A stretch of 6,444 nt of DNA from Bacteroidota bacterium. Its GTDB lineage: Bacteria > Bacteroidota > Bacteroidia > B-17B0 > B-17BO. Positions 1 through 5,565 of the stretch are shown piece by piece. The stretch spans positions 1 to 6,444 of the forward strand of contig CANHPI010000169.1 in the NCBI GenBank assembly GCA_947462425.1. The letters are read 5' to 3'. Both the position numbers and the translations under genes were made by a program. The notes under the pieces are model-generated. The model was not told where the DNA came from and ran no database searches. It saw only the letters and a list, made by a program, of their open reading frames with translations. Positions within the stretch are counted from its first letter, which is position 1; each line of letters opens with the position of its first letter.

Positions 1-273
1 GAAGACGTCGCTAATATTGTTAAAATTCAATTAAATCAGATTGCCGATCGATTAGCAGAACAACATATAATTATTTCTGCTACAGCAGAAGCAATAGAAT
101 GGTTGGCAGAGTTAGGTTATGATCCTCATTATGGCGCAAGACCAGTTAAACGAGTTCTTCAAAAACAAATTTTAAATGAATTATCGAAGCAATTATTAGC
201 TGATAAAATAGATAAAACGAAAGAGATTATAGTTGATGTTTTTGACAAACTGTTTGTGTTTAGAAATAAATAA
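1..273 (+). CDS. clpB: ATP-dependent disaggregase ClpB, C-terminal end (5' truncated by window)
   Basis: Only the last 90 residues are present, with the frame open from base 1 to a TAA at 271-273. ClpB is the cytosolic hexameric AAA+ disaggregase that works with DnaK to rescue aggregated proteins after heat stress. The visible part is the small, D2-terminal domain of the second ATPase module. Its hallmark YDPHYGARPVKR (visible residues 40-51) holds the sensor-2 arginine in GAR (45-47), and a helix and short beta segment follow, as in ClpB of other bacteria. The tail after this motif is the usual short ClpB length. ClpC and ClpA share the sensor-2 motif, but the residues around it fit ClpB better. 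The next gene on the same strand starts 88 bp downstream behind its own candidate promoter, so co-transcription is not required. Confidence 0.88.
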   Translation, partial: EDVANIVKIQLNQIADRLAEQHIIISATAEAIEWLAELGYDPHYGARPVKRVLQKQILNELSKQLLADKIDKTKEIIVDVFDKLFVFRNK

Positions 274-296
274 ATTATTTAGAACTCCTTTTTAAT

Positions 297-327
297 TTTG
301 TTGTTAATTAAAAGTTTAGTAAATTTA
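297..327 (+). promoter_or_regulatory. Candidate Bacteroidota-type promoter for the secreted propeller gene
   Basis: TTTG at 297-300 is followed after 19 nt by TAAATTTA at 320-327. This fits the Bacteroidota sigma-70 pattern (TTTG near -33, TAnnTTTG near -7) at every fixed position except the final G. It would give a 5' leader of roughly 25-30 nt before the ATG at 362. The whole 274-361 gap is very A/T-rich, so a chance match is possible. Confidence 0.45.
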
Positions 328-361
328 TTTATATATACTAATACATTTAAACTAATAACTT

Positions 362-1729
362 ATGAAAAAAAAATTACTACCTTTTTTTGCATTGGGCTTA
401 TCTTCATTGATGGCTCAAACTCAAAGTCCTGATTGGACAACTATTCAAAATACTAATTTTCCTTTACCATCTGCTGGCGTTCGCTATTTGGATGCTGTGG
501 ATGCTAATGTAGTTTGGGCTACAGGTTACGATGGAATGGCGCCAAGTAGAAATTATAATTGGTTTACAAATTCGGTTGATGGCGGAACAACTTTTACTTC
601 AGGTAACGTTTTTCCTGATACTAGCACATATGTAGTTGCTTCTATTGAAGGTATCGATGCAACTACCGCCTATGTTACTGCTTTTGTTAAATCAACTGGT
701 AATAAAGGAGTAGTATATAAAACAACTAGTGGTGGCACGTCTTGGGCAAATACTGCTGCGGTTAATATGTATACTGCAGCTGCATCTTTTGCAAATATTA
801 CTTGTTTTACTGATGCCTTAACTGGTATAACAATGGGAGATCCAGTTTCTGGAGAGTATGAAATTCATAGAACTACTGATGCAGGAGCAACTTGGACAAA
901 AATACCAGGCGCTAATATTCCAAATCCACTAAATACATCAGAATACGGTTTGACTGGAGTTTATACCAAAAATGGCAATGACATTTGGTATGGTACCAAC
1001 AATGGTAGAGTTTATCATTCTGCTGATGCGGGATTAACTTGGACTGTAGGAACTATTACTGGAGCAACTGTTGGAGTTTCTAAATTAGCATTTAGAGATA
1101 ATCTTAATGGTTTATGTATTGCCTATAGTGGTTCAGCAGCAGCACCAGTAACGGGTTTATATGTTACGACTGATGGAGGTTTAACTTGGACACAGATTGC
1201 TGCACCTGCTAATTTTGGAGAAAATGATATTTGCAGAATACCAGGAACAACTATGTATGCATCTTGTGGTGCAGGTACTGGTAACACTTTATTATCTTAC
1301 ACAACTGATGATGGGCAAAATTGGACTGATTGGGGAAGTATTGATATTCAATATTTACAAATTGATTTTGTAGATAATGTAAATGGTTGGGCTGCTTCTT
1401 TTGCTGACCCAGCTAACGCTAGTGTTGGAGGTATGTTTAAGTATTCTGGTTTAGCTACATCTTTTGCACCTTTAGCTGAAAAAATGAATTTTACTATAAT
1501 GCCTAATCCGTCGAATGGATTAGTAAATATTATTTTACCAGTAGCAAAATCTGGTTTAACAATAAACGTGTTAGATGCTTTAGGTAAAGTTGTTTATTCA
1601 GAGGTAGCTATATCAACAACTGTTGGAGATAAAAAACAATTAAATTTAGATTTTTTACCTAAAGGTTTGTATACAATAAATTTAAAAACAGCAACTGAAA
1701 ATTCTTTCAGTAAAATTGTTTTACAATAA
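362..1729 (+). CDS. Secreted Asp-box/YCF48-like beta-propeller protein with T9SS type A sorting domain
   Basis: This 455-residue protein starts with a signal peptide: MKKK, a hydrophobic stretch (5-17), and probable cleavage after Ala18 before Gln19. Residues about 20-370 form a propeller of BNR/YCF48 type. Asp-box motifs of the form S/T-x-D-x-G-x-T-W occur at 71-78, 121-128, 171-178, 220-227, 269-276 and 314-321. The C-terminal 80 residues (about 376-455) are a T9SS type A sorting domain with PNPSNG (381-386), a central LDALGKVVY strand, GLYTINL, and a final KIVLQ. From family knowledge, such a protein crosses the outer membrane through T9SS and is released or anchored after the domain is removed. 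The propeller gives no catalytic clue. Sialidase activity is unlikely because no RIP motif or active-site arginine triad is evident, so binding or adhesion is the likelier role. The start is fixed by the signal peptide. The gene appears monocistronic, between a candidate promoter and a strong terminator. Confidence 0.88.
   Translation: MKKKLLPFFALGLSSLMAQTQSPDWTTIQNTNFPLPSAGVRYLDAVDANVVWATGYDGMAPSRNYNWFTNSVDGGTTFTSGNVFPDTSTYVVASIEGIDATTAYVTAFVKSTGNKGVVYKTTSGGTSWANTAAVNMYTAAASFANITCFTDALTGITMGDPVSGEYEIHRTTDAGATWTKIPGANIPNPLNTSEYGLTGVYTKNGNDIWYGTNNGRVYHSADAGLTWTVGTITGATVGVSKLAFRDNLNGLCIAYSGSAAAPVTGLYVTTDGGLTWTQIAAPANFGENDICRIPGTTMYASCGAGTGNTLLSYTTDDGQNWTDWGSIDIQYLQIDFVDNVNGWAASFADPANASVGGMFKYSGLATSFAPLAEKMNFTIMPNPSNGLVNIILPVAKSGLTINVLDALGKVVYSEVAISTTVGDKKQLNLDFLPKGLYTINLKTATENSFSKIVLQ
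572..1324 (+). repeat. Six regularly spaced Asp-box repeats encoded within the propeller gene
   Basis: The encoded motifs are SVDGGTTF, TTSGGTSW, TTDAGATW, SADAGLTW, TTDGGLTW and TTDDGQNW. They begin at residues 71, 121, 171, 220, 269 and 314, so the spacing is 50, 50, 49, 49 and 45 residues. Each is preceded by a beta-rich blade segment such as NDIWYGTNNGRVYHS. The DNA copies have diverged, so this is a protein-level repeat and not a tandem DNA array. Confidence 0.8.
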
Positions 1730-1751
1730 TTTTTCTTAATTCATTTTCATT

Positions 1752-1791
1752 AAAAGAGGCTCTCTCTCATTTGAGATAGCCTCTTTTTTTT
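1752..1791. terminator. Rho-independent terminator between convergent genes, probably bidirectional
   Basis: AAAAGAGGCT (1752-1761) pairs perfectly with AGCCTCTTTT (1778-1787). After one C/T mismatch (1762, 1777) the stem continues as TCTC/GAGA around a 6-nt loop at 1767-1772. A run of eight T (1784-1791) serves the plus strand. The A run at 1752-1755 gives a shorter U tract to minus-strand transcripts. It lies 22 nt past the stop of the propeller gene and 16 nt past the stop of the PspC-domain gene. Confidence 0.9.
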
Positions 1792-1806
1792 ACCTTCTTT
1801 TTTTTA

Positions 1807-3450
1807 TTAATTTTCATTCAAACCATCACAATCAATACATTTTAGACCATTCTCAGTCATCATCCATCTGCGATTTATCATATCACCATCATAAGTATTG
1901 GATACGTTTTCGATATCGTAAATCAAAGTTTCTAATGATTTATCTAAATACACTACTTTACCTATAGGCAATTTTAAAATCACGGTAATATTCTGAACCC
2001 TAAATTTGTCTGCATTATTCACTTTAAATAAATTATCAAATTCAATCATACTATCTGTTTGAAAAACTTTGTATGAAATGTTTTTAGCGCGTTCAGTTGC
2101 TATACGCTTATTTACTCCTTTAGCTTCCTTAACAACGACCATAGTAATATTATCAGTTTGTGATTTGATAATATTTAATTGAGCATAACCTAATAAATAC
2201 TTTAATCCATTATTAGTTCCAATCATATAATCGTTATTTTTTTTGTATGATTTATAGCCTTTCTCGCCTTCTTTGTCATCATCGCTCGCATTAATTTCCT
2301 GCAAATTAACAGGCATTTCATTCATTTTTAAATAAAGCGTATCGTAGGGAACTATAGTTACATTTTCTCTCATTTTTGATGTTTTACTAAAATCACTTCC
2401 TGTTCTAATACCTACATAAAGCAGCATTACAAAACCCATCAACCAAATAATTCCAGCACTTAAATTTACCCAACGATTTGCATATTTTATTTTAAATAAA
2501 ATTTTGACACCAACGTAAATCATCATGATAATTGGGGTTCCTGCAAAAATGGCAATTCCTATTAAACCGATATGAAAATCTTTTCCATCAAATAATAATA
2601 AATCAATCCATTCTTTTCCATCGACATTGTTCGGAAAGAAAGTTATGCCCAATACTGATGTAAATAATCCGAAAAAGAAAATAACACCAAAAATTACCAT
2701 AAAAACACCTAATATTTTAAATAGAACTCTGCCTATATTAAAAAAGATAGCTAAAATAAAGCCAAGCATTTTTTCAGCAGCATTACGAGGCAAATCGCGA
2801 TTAGCATTAGCCATATCTTTAAATTCATCACTGTATTTTTCCATACGTTTTTTTAATTGCTCCGCTTCTTCTTTTACAGCTTTTGAAATATTATTGATGT
2901 CAGCTTTTTCGCCTTTCATTGCTAATTTTTCGGCAGTTGTTTTAGCCTCCGGTATTGCAATCCAAAGAATGAAATACAACAATATACCCGTACCAGCAAA
3001 AAACAACATTAACAATAAAGCTATTCTTAACCATACTGGATCAAATCCAAAATAATGACCAATGCCTGAACAAACTCCACCTAAAACTTTACTATCTCCA
3101 TCACGGTATAAACGTTTTTTTGTTGGCTCAGTATTCTCAATATTATCAGTTTGGTTAAATTGTGAACCAGAATCATTGTCTGTTGCGTCACTCGCAAACT
3201 CTTCTGGCTTACCCATACTTTCCATAACAAAATCAACATCACTCATTAAAACAACTTGTTTAATGGAGCTAGTTTTACTTTGTAACATTTCAGCAATACG
3301 CGCTTCAATATCACCCATAATTTCGTTACCTCCATCAGCCTTGCTAAAATAGCCTTTAATAGTTAAAAGGTATTTACTTAATTTATCAAAAGCATCTTCC
3401 TCTATGTGAAAAATAATGCCACTTATATTTATGGTTACTGTTTTATTCAT
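1807..3450 (-). CDS. PspC-domain multi-spanning membrane protein
   Basis: This 547-residue protein has a layered architecture. Residues 1-90 form a soluble N-terminal domain (starting MNKTVTINISG) often found ahead of PspC in Bacteroidota. Residues about 110-169 are a PspC domain with KKRLYRDGDSKVLGGVCSGI, the GFDPVWLRI motif and a membrane segment at 144-166. A charged, probably coiled region follows (170-220). Further membrane segments lie near 229-270 (probably two), 294-319 and 328-347. Residues 350-547 are a soluble, probably extracytoplasmic, beta-rich domain ending in GLKCIDC, with a CxxC pair at 538 and 541. In proteobacteria PspC senses envelope stress and works with PspA and PspB, neither of which is seen here. 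A role in envelope-stress sensing is therefore inference. The ATG start matches the typical start of the family. The gene lies 33 nt behind the PadR gene, probably in one operon, and ends at the shared terminator. Confidence 0.85.
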   Translation of the reverse strand: MNKTVTINISGIIFHIEEDAFDKLSKYLLTIKGYFSKADGGNEIMGDIEARIAEMLQSKTSSIKQVVLMSDVDFVMESMGKPEEFASDATDNDSGSQFNQTDNIENTEPTKKRLYRDGDSKVLGGVCSGIGHYFGFDPVWLRIALLLMLFFAGTGILLYFILWIAIPEAKTTAEKLAMKGEKADINNISKAVKEEAEQLKKRMEKYSDEFKDMANANRDLPRNAAEKMLGFILAIFFNIGRVLFKILGVFMVIFGVIFFFGLFTSVLGITFFPNNVDGKEWIDLLLFDGKDFHIGLIGIAIFAGTPIIMMIYVGVKILFKIKYANRWVNLSAGIIWLMGFVMLLYVGIRTGSDFSKTSKMRENVTIVPYDTLYLKMNEMPVNLQEINASDDDKEGEKGYKSYKKNNDYMIGTNNGLKYLLGYAQLNIIKSQTDNITMVVVKEAKGVNKRIATERAKNISYKVFQTDSMIEFDNLFKVNNADKFRVQNITVILKLPIGKVVYLDKSLETLIYDIENVSNTYDGDMINRRWMMTENGLKCIDCDGLNEN

Positions 3451-3483
3451 CTTATTATTTTTTAAGTTTTTACTACTATTATT

Positions 3484-3819
3484 TTATTTAGTGTTTTGTA
3501 TCGTTGTATTTACAGCATTTACTAGTTCTATCCATGACAGTTGTAATTCGTTTAAATACGTTTGTCCTATTTCTGTTAAAAAATAATATTTACGAGGTGG
3601 ACCTGACGTACTCTCTTCCCAACGGTAAGAAAGTAAACCAGTATTTTTTAACCTTGTTAAAAGTGGATAAAGAGTTCCTTCAACCACCACTAATCTCGTT
3701 TCTTTTAATTTTTCAATGATTTCGGTTGGATATGCCTCACCTTGAGAAAGTATAGAAAGTATGCAGAGTTCAAGAACACCTTTTCGCATTTGAGCTTTTG
3801 CATTATCTGAATTTATCAT
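3484..3819 (-). CDS. PadR-family transcriptional regulator
   Basis: This small winged-helix DNA-binding protein has 111 residues from the ATG at 3819. The winged helix covers about residues 10-85: AQMRKGVLELCIL (helix 1), TEIIEKLKE, then the recognition region EGTLYPLLTRL (47-57). The wing follows with SGPPRKYYFLTEIG (72-85), and a short C-terminal dimerisation helix (87-108) completes it. This is the short PadR subfamily, which lacks the long C-terminal domain of phenolic-acid PadR. An in-frame TTG at 3852 would add 11 residues, but homologues typically begin just before the AQMRKG segment, so the internal ATG is preferred. No Shine-Dalgarno sequence is visible. It is the first gene of a probable operon with the PspC-domain gene. 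PadR repressors commonly control their own operon, and an inverted repeat upstream (3886-3907) is a plausible site. Confidence 0.87.
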   Translation of the reverse strand: MINSDNAKAQMRKGVLELCILSILSQGEAYPTEIIEKLKETRLVVVEGTLYPLLTRLKNTGLLSYRWEESTSGPPRKYYFLTEIGQTYLNELQLSWIELVNAVNTTIQNTK

Positions 3820-3885
3820 ATTTAAATTTATTGAAGTATTTTTAAAACGCAACTTTAAGGTATTTATGTTATTTATTTAAAATAC

Positions 3886-3907
3886 ACTTTGTTATGTTTT
3901 ACAAAGT
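3886..3907. repeat. Inverted repeat ACTTTGT-N8-ACAAAGT, candidate PadR operator
   Basis: Two perfect 7-bp arms (3886-3892 and 3901-3907) are separated by 8 bp. The 8-bp spacing between half-sites matches the arrangement known for PadR-type operators (ATGT-N8-ACAT), although the half-site sequence differs. The repeat overlaps the candidate -7 element of the padR-pspC promoter (3902-3909), which suits autorepression. Its function is inferred from position and symmetry only. Confidence 0.5.
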
Positions 3908-3909
3908 TA
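3902..3909 (-). promoter_or_regulatory. Candidate -7 element of the padR-pspC operon
   Basis: Read on the minus strand this is TAACTTTG, an exact match to the Bacteroidota TAnnTTTG box. It would start transcription near 3895, about 75 nt before the preferred PadR start. No clear TTTG -33 element is seen at the usual distance upstream (about 3929-3935), so the assignment rests on one box. Confidence 0.4.
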
Positions 3910-3959
3910 TATATTTATTATAGTACCTTGTTATGCATAGTATCTTAAAATATATAACT
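3905..3959. repeat. 12-bp perfect inverted repeat with nested direct repeats in the divergent intergenic region
   Basis: AGTTATATATTT (3905-3916) is the exact reverse complement of AAATATATAACT (3948-3959), separated by 31 bp. Inside the spacer lie two direct copies, ATAGTACC (3920-3927) and ATAGTATC (3937-3944), 17 bp apart. TTGTTATG (3928-3935) also recurs at 3889-3896. The arms are almost pure A/T, which raises the chance rate, but length and location between divergent genes make a regulatory role plausible. Confidence 0.45.
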
Positions 3960-4007
3960 ATCTCATAATCAATTCATATTTTTTTAGGTAAAGGCTTAAA
4001 AAGCACT

Positions 4008-4015
4008 TATATTTG
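4008..4015 (+). promoter_or_regulatory. Candidate -7 element of the TerC-type gene
   Basis: TATATTTG is an exact TAnnTTTG match ending 16 nt before the ATG at 4032, which implies a very short leader beginning near 4020. The -33 region (about 3984-3988) is a T run without a clear TTG, so the upstream box is weak. The leader contains TAAATAAAAAT directly before the start codon, an A-rich region typical of Bacteroidota initiation without Shine-Dalgarno pairing. Confidence 0.55.
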
Positions 4016-4031
4016 CATCCTAAATAAAAAT

Positions 4032-4835
4032 ATGCACAATTTCGCGACTGATTTATCCAGCTTATTATCCATAAATGGGCTTATTACATTAATTACTTTA
4101 ACCATATTGGAAATAATATTGGGAATTGATAATATTATTTTTATTTCGATTGCGGTTGATAAATTGCCCCGCGAACAACAATCAAAAGCCAGAACAATTG
4201 GACTACTTTTAGCATTGGTTGTAAGAACAATTCTTTTGTTTTTTGTGGGTTATATTGCAGGATTAAAAGAGCCTTTTTTTCATTTAGGAGCTTATGGGAT
4301 TTCGGGTAAAGCCCTTATTTTATTAGGAGGAGGTTTGTTTTTATTAGTAAAAACATGGCAAGAAATTCAAGAACATATTCATGGTGATGAGGATGAAATT
4401 GGTACTGGTAAAAAAGGGAAATCAACTTTTAAGGCTATTATTGTACAAATCATCATTATCGATTTTGTGTTTTCTTTTGATAGTATTTTAGCCGCTGTTG
4501 GCTTATCGGGCGTTGTTTTAATTATGGTTTCTGCTGTTGTTATATCTATGTTATTAATGATTTTATTTTCAAGTTTAGTTTCTGATTTTATTAATAAAAA
4601 CCCTGGTATTAAAATGATTGCTTTGTCTTTTTTATTAGTAATTGGCGGAATATTAGTTACAGAAGCGCTTCTTGACAGTTACAATACTACCTTGCCGCAC
4701 GAACACCATATTGAATTGAATAAAAACTATGCCTACGTGGCGTTAGCATTTGCTATGTTAATTGAATTATTTAACATTAAGGAGCGTAAAATAAAACGCT
4801 TAAAAGATTTTACGCAAGAGGATAAGGAAGAATAA
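4032..4835 (+). CDS. TerC/YgdQ-family integral membrane protein, probable metal-ion (Mn) transporter
   Basis: This 267-residue protein has about seven membrane segments, near 14-40, 54-76, 92-108, 134-158, 159-182, 194-212 and 232-248. The family signatures are present twice. The first is LEIILGIDNIIF (26-37), with acidic residues Glu27 and Asp33 inside the membrane. The second is IIIDFVFSFDSILAAVG (141-157), with Asp144 and Asp150. DKLPREQQSKAR (43-54) is the characteristic cytosolic loop of YgdQ-like members, whose usual length is about 240 residues. A hydrophilic His/Asp/Glu-rich loop (113-126) and a charged tail (249-267) account for the extra length. TerC relatives such as Alx and the Bacillus Mee proteins export manganese, so metal efflux at the inner membrane is a family-based inference with the substrate unproven. 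It appears monocistronic, diverging from padR and converging on recO. Confidence 0.88.
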   Translation: MHNFATDLSSLLSINGLITLITLTILEIILGIDNIIFISIAVDKLPREQQSKARTIGLLLALVVRTILLFFVGYIAGLKEPFFHLGAYGISGKALILLGGGLFLLVKTWQEIQEHIHGDEDEIGTGKKGKSTFKAIIVQIIIIDFVFSFDSILAAVGLSGVVLIMVSAVVISMLLMILFSSLVSDFINKNPGIKMIALSFLLVIGGILVTEALLDSYNTTLPHEHHIELNKNYAYVALAFAMLIELFNIKERKIKRLKDFTQEDKEE

Positions 4836-4837
4836 AA

Positions 4838-5563
4838 TTACATTTCGTTTGCCATTTCCTGCAGCACATTATATGACTTTAATTCAATAAGCCCTGGAAT
4901 TTGCATTTTATAATAATGCAATAAGCAATCTAATATGGCTAAGCGTTCGCTTCTGTTTATTTTTTTTTGATTTAGTATGGTATGTGAAAATAAATCAGCA
5001 AATAAAGTTGATTGCCAATGATCAAAACCTAATGGAAAACTTTTGATGCTAGAAGAAAATTTACCTTCCAAGGTATCAAAATAAGCCGTTGTATTATCTC
5101 TATTATTAATTGGGTAAAAACCTAAATGCTTGGTTAATTCAAACAAAAAATAAATATGCGTATCAATAAAATTTGCGTCAACTTTGTCCAACCATTGATA
5201 GGTGTTACAAATTAAATCAAATAAATCATCGTTGGGAATTTGTTCTTTTATACATTTATACAACACTTCATTTAAAAATTGTGCTATACACAACTTACTA
5301 AAATTTGATTGTAAATCGGTATAAACAAAGAGGCATTTAATTTCATTGATTTGCTGAATATCTTTGTTTTCTTTTAACGAAACAATGAATTCAATTTGTG
5401 TTAAAGGTTGAATGACTCCTGATTTTATTTTAGCCTTTGCTCCTGTTCCAATATTGATATTGGCTGAAATTAAACCAAAATCTTTTGTGTAAATTTTTGA
5501 AATTATTTTTTTATCGGCATACTTTATATTATGCAAAACAATGCCTTGCGTTGTATAAAGCAT
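4838..5563 (-). CDS. recO: DNA repair protein RecO
   Basis: This 241-residue protein has the usual RecO size. The N-terminal OB-fold (about 1-80) begins TTQGIVLHNIKYADKK and contains the IYTKDFGLIS strand pair that marks the family. An all-helical C-terminal domain follows, from about residue 85, with LCIAQFLNEVLYKC and FELTKHLGFYP (141-151). RecO works with RecR, and RecF where present, to load RecA onto SSB-coated single strands in gap repair. No CxxC pair is present, so the zinc site of some RecO proteins (for example Deinococcus) is missing. The ATG overlaps the stop codon of the upstream porZ-type gene (TAATG at 5561-5565), so translation is probably coupled. The 3' end lies 2 nt from the stop of the convergent TerC-type gene. 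An A9 run in the coding strand falls in codons 199-201. Confidence 0.88.
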   Translation of the reverse strand: MLYTTQGIVLHNIKYADKKIISKIYTKDFGLISANINIGTGAKAKIKSGVIQPLTQIEFIVSLKENKDIQQINEIKCLFVYTDLQSNFSKLCIAQFLNEVLYKCIKEQIPNDDLFDLICNTYQWLDKVDANFIDTHIYFLFELTKHLGFYPINNRDNTTAYFDTLEGKFSSSIKSFPLGFDHWQSTLFADLFSHTILNQKKINRSERLAILDCLLHYYKMQIPGLIELKSYNVLQEMANEM

Positions 5564-5565
5564 TA
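5561..5565 (-). promoter_or_regulatory. TAATG stop/start overlap coupling porZ and recO translation
   Basis: On the minus strand the TAA stop of the porZ-type gene and the ATG of recO share one base. With no Shine-Dalgarno sequence in front of recO, ribosomes finishing the first gene can plausibly re-initiate here. This supports a single transcript for the two genes. Confidence 0.75.

Noticed and set aside
290..313. Inverted repeat TTTTAATT / AATTAAAA after clpB as a terminator
   Set aside because: The stem is only A/T base pairs and has no following T run. It overlaps the candidate -33 box, so a chance A/T palindrome is more likely.
362..1729. Sialidase function suggested by the Asp boxes
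   Set aside because: Asp boxes are structural and occur in many propellers. No RIP motif or arginine triad could be identified.
2627..3055. Open frame of 142 codons on the plus strand inside the PspC-domain gene
   Set aside because: It is antisense to a well-supported membrane protein gene, has no family motifs, and its composition mirrors the codon pattern of the opposite strand.
3062..3352. Open frame of 96 codons on the plus strand inside the PspC-domain gene
   Set aside because: It is a shadow of the PspC-domain coding region, with no promoter, ribosome-binding region or recognisable domain.
3504..3719. Open frame of 71 codons on the plus strand inside the padR-type gene
   Set aside because: It is antisense to the winged-helix coding sequence and resembles no known family.
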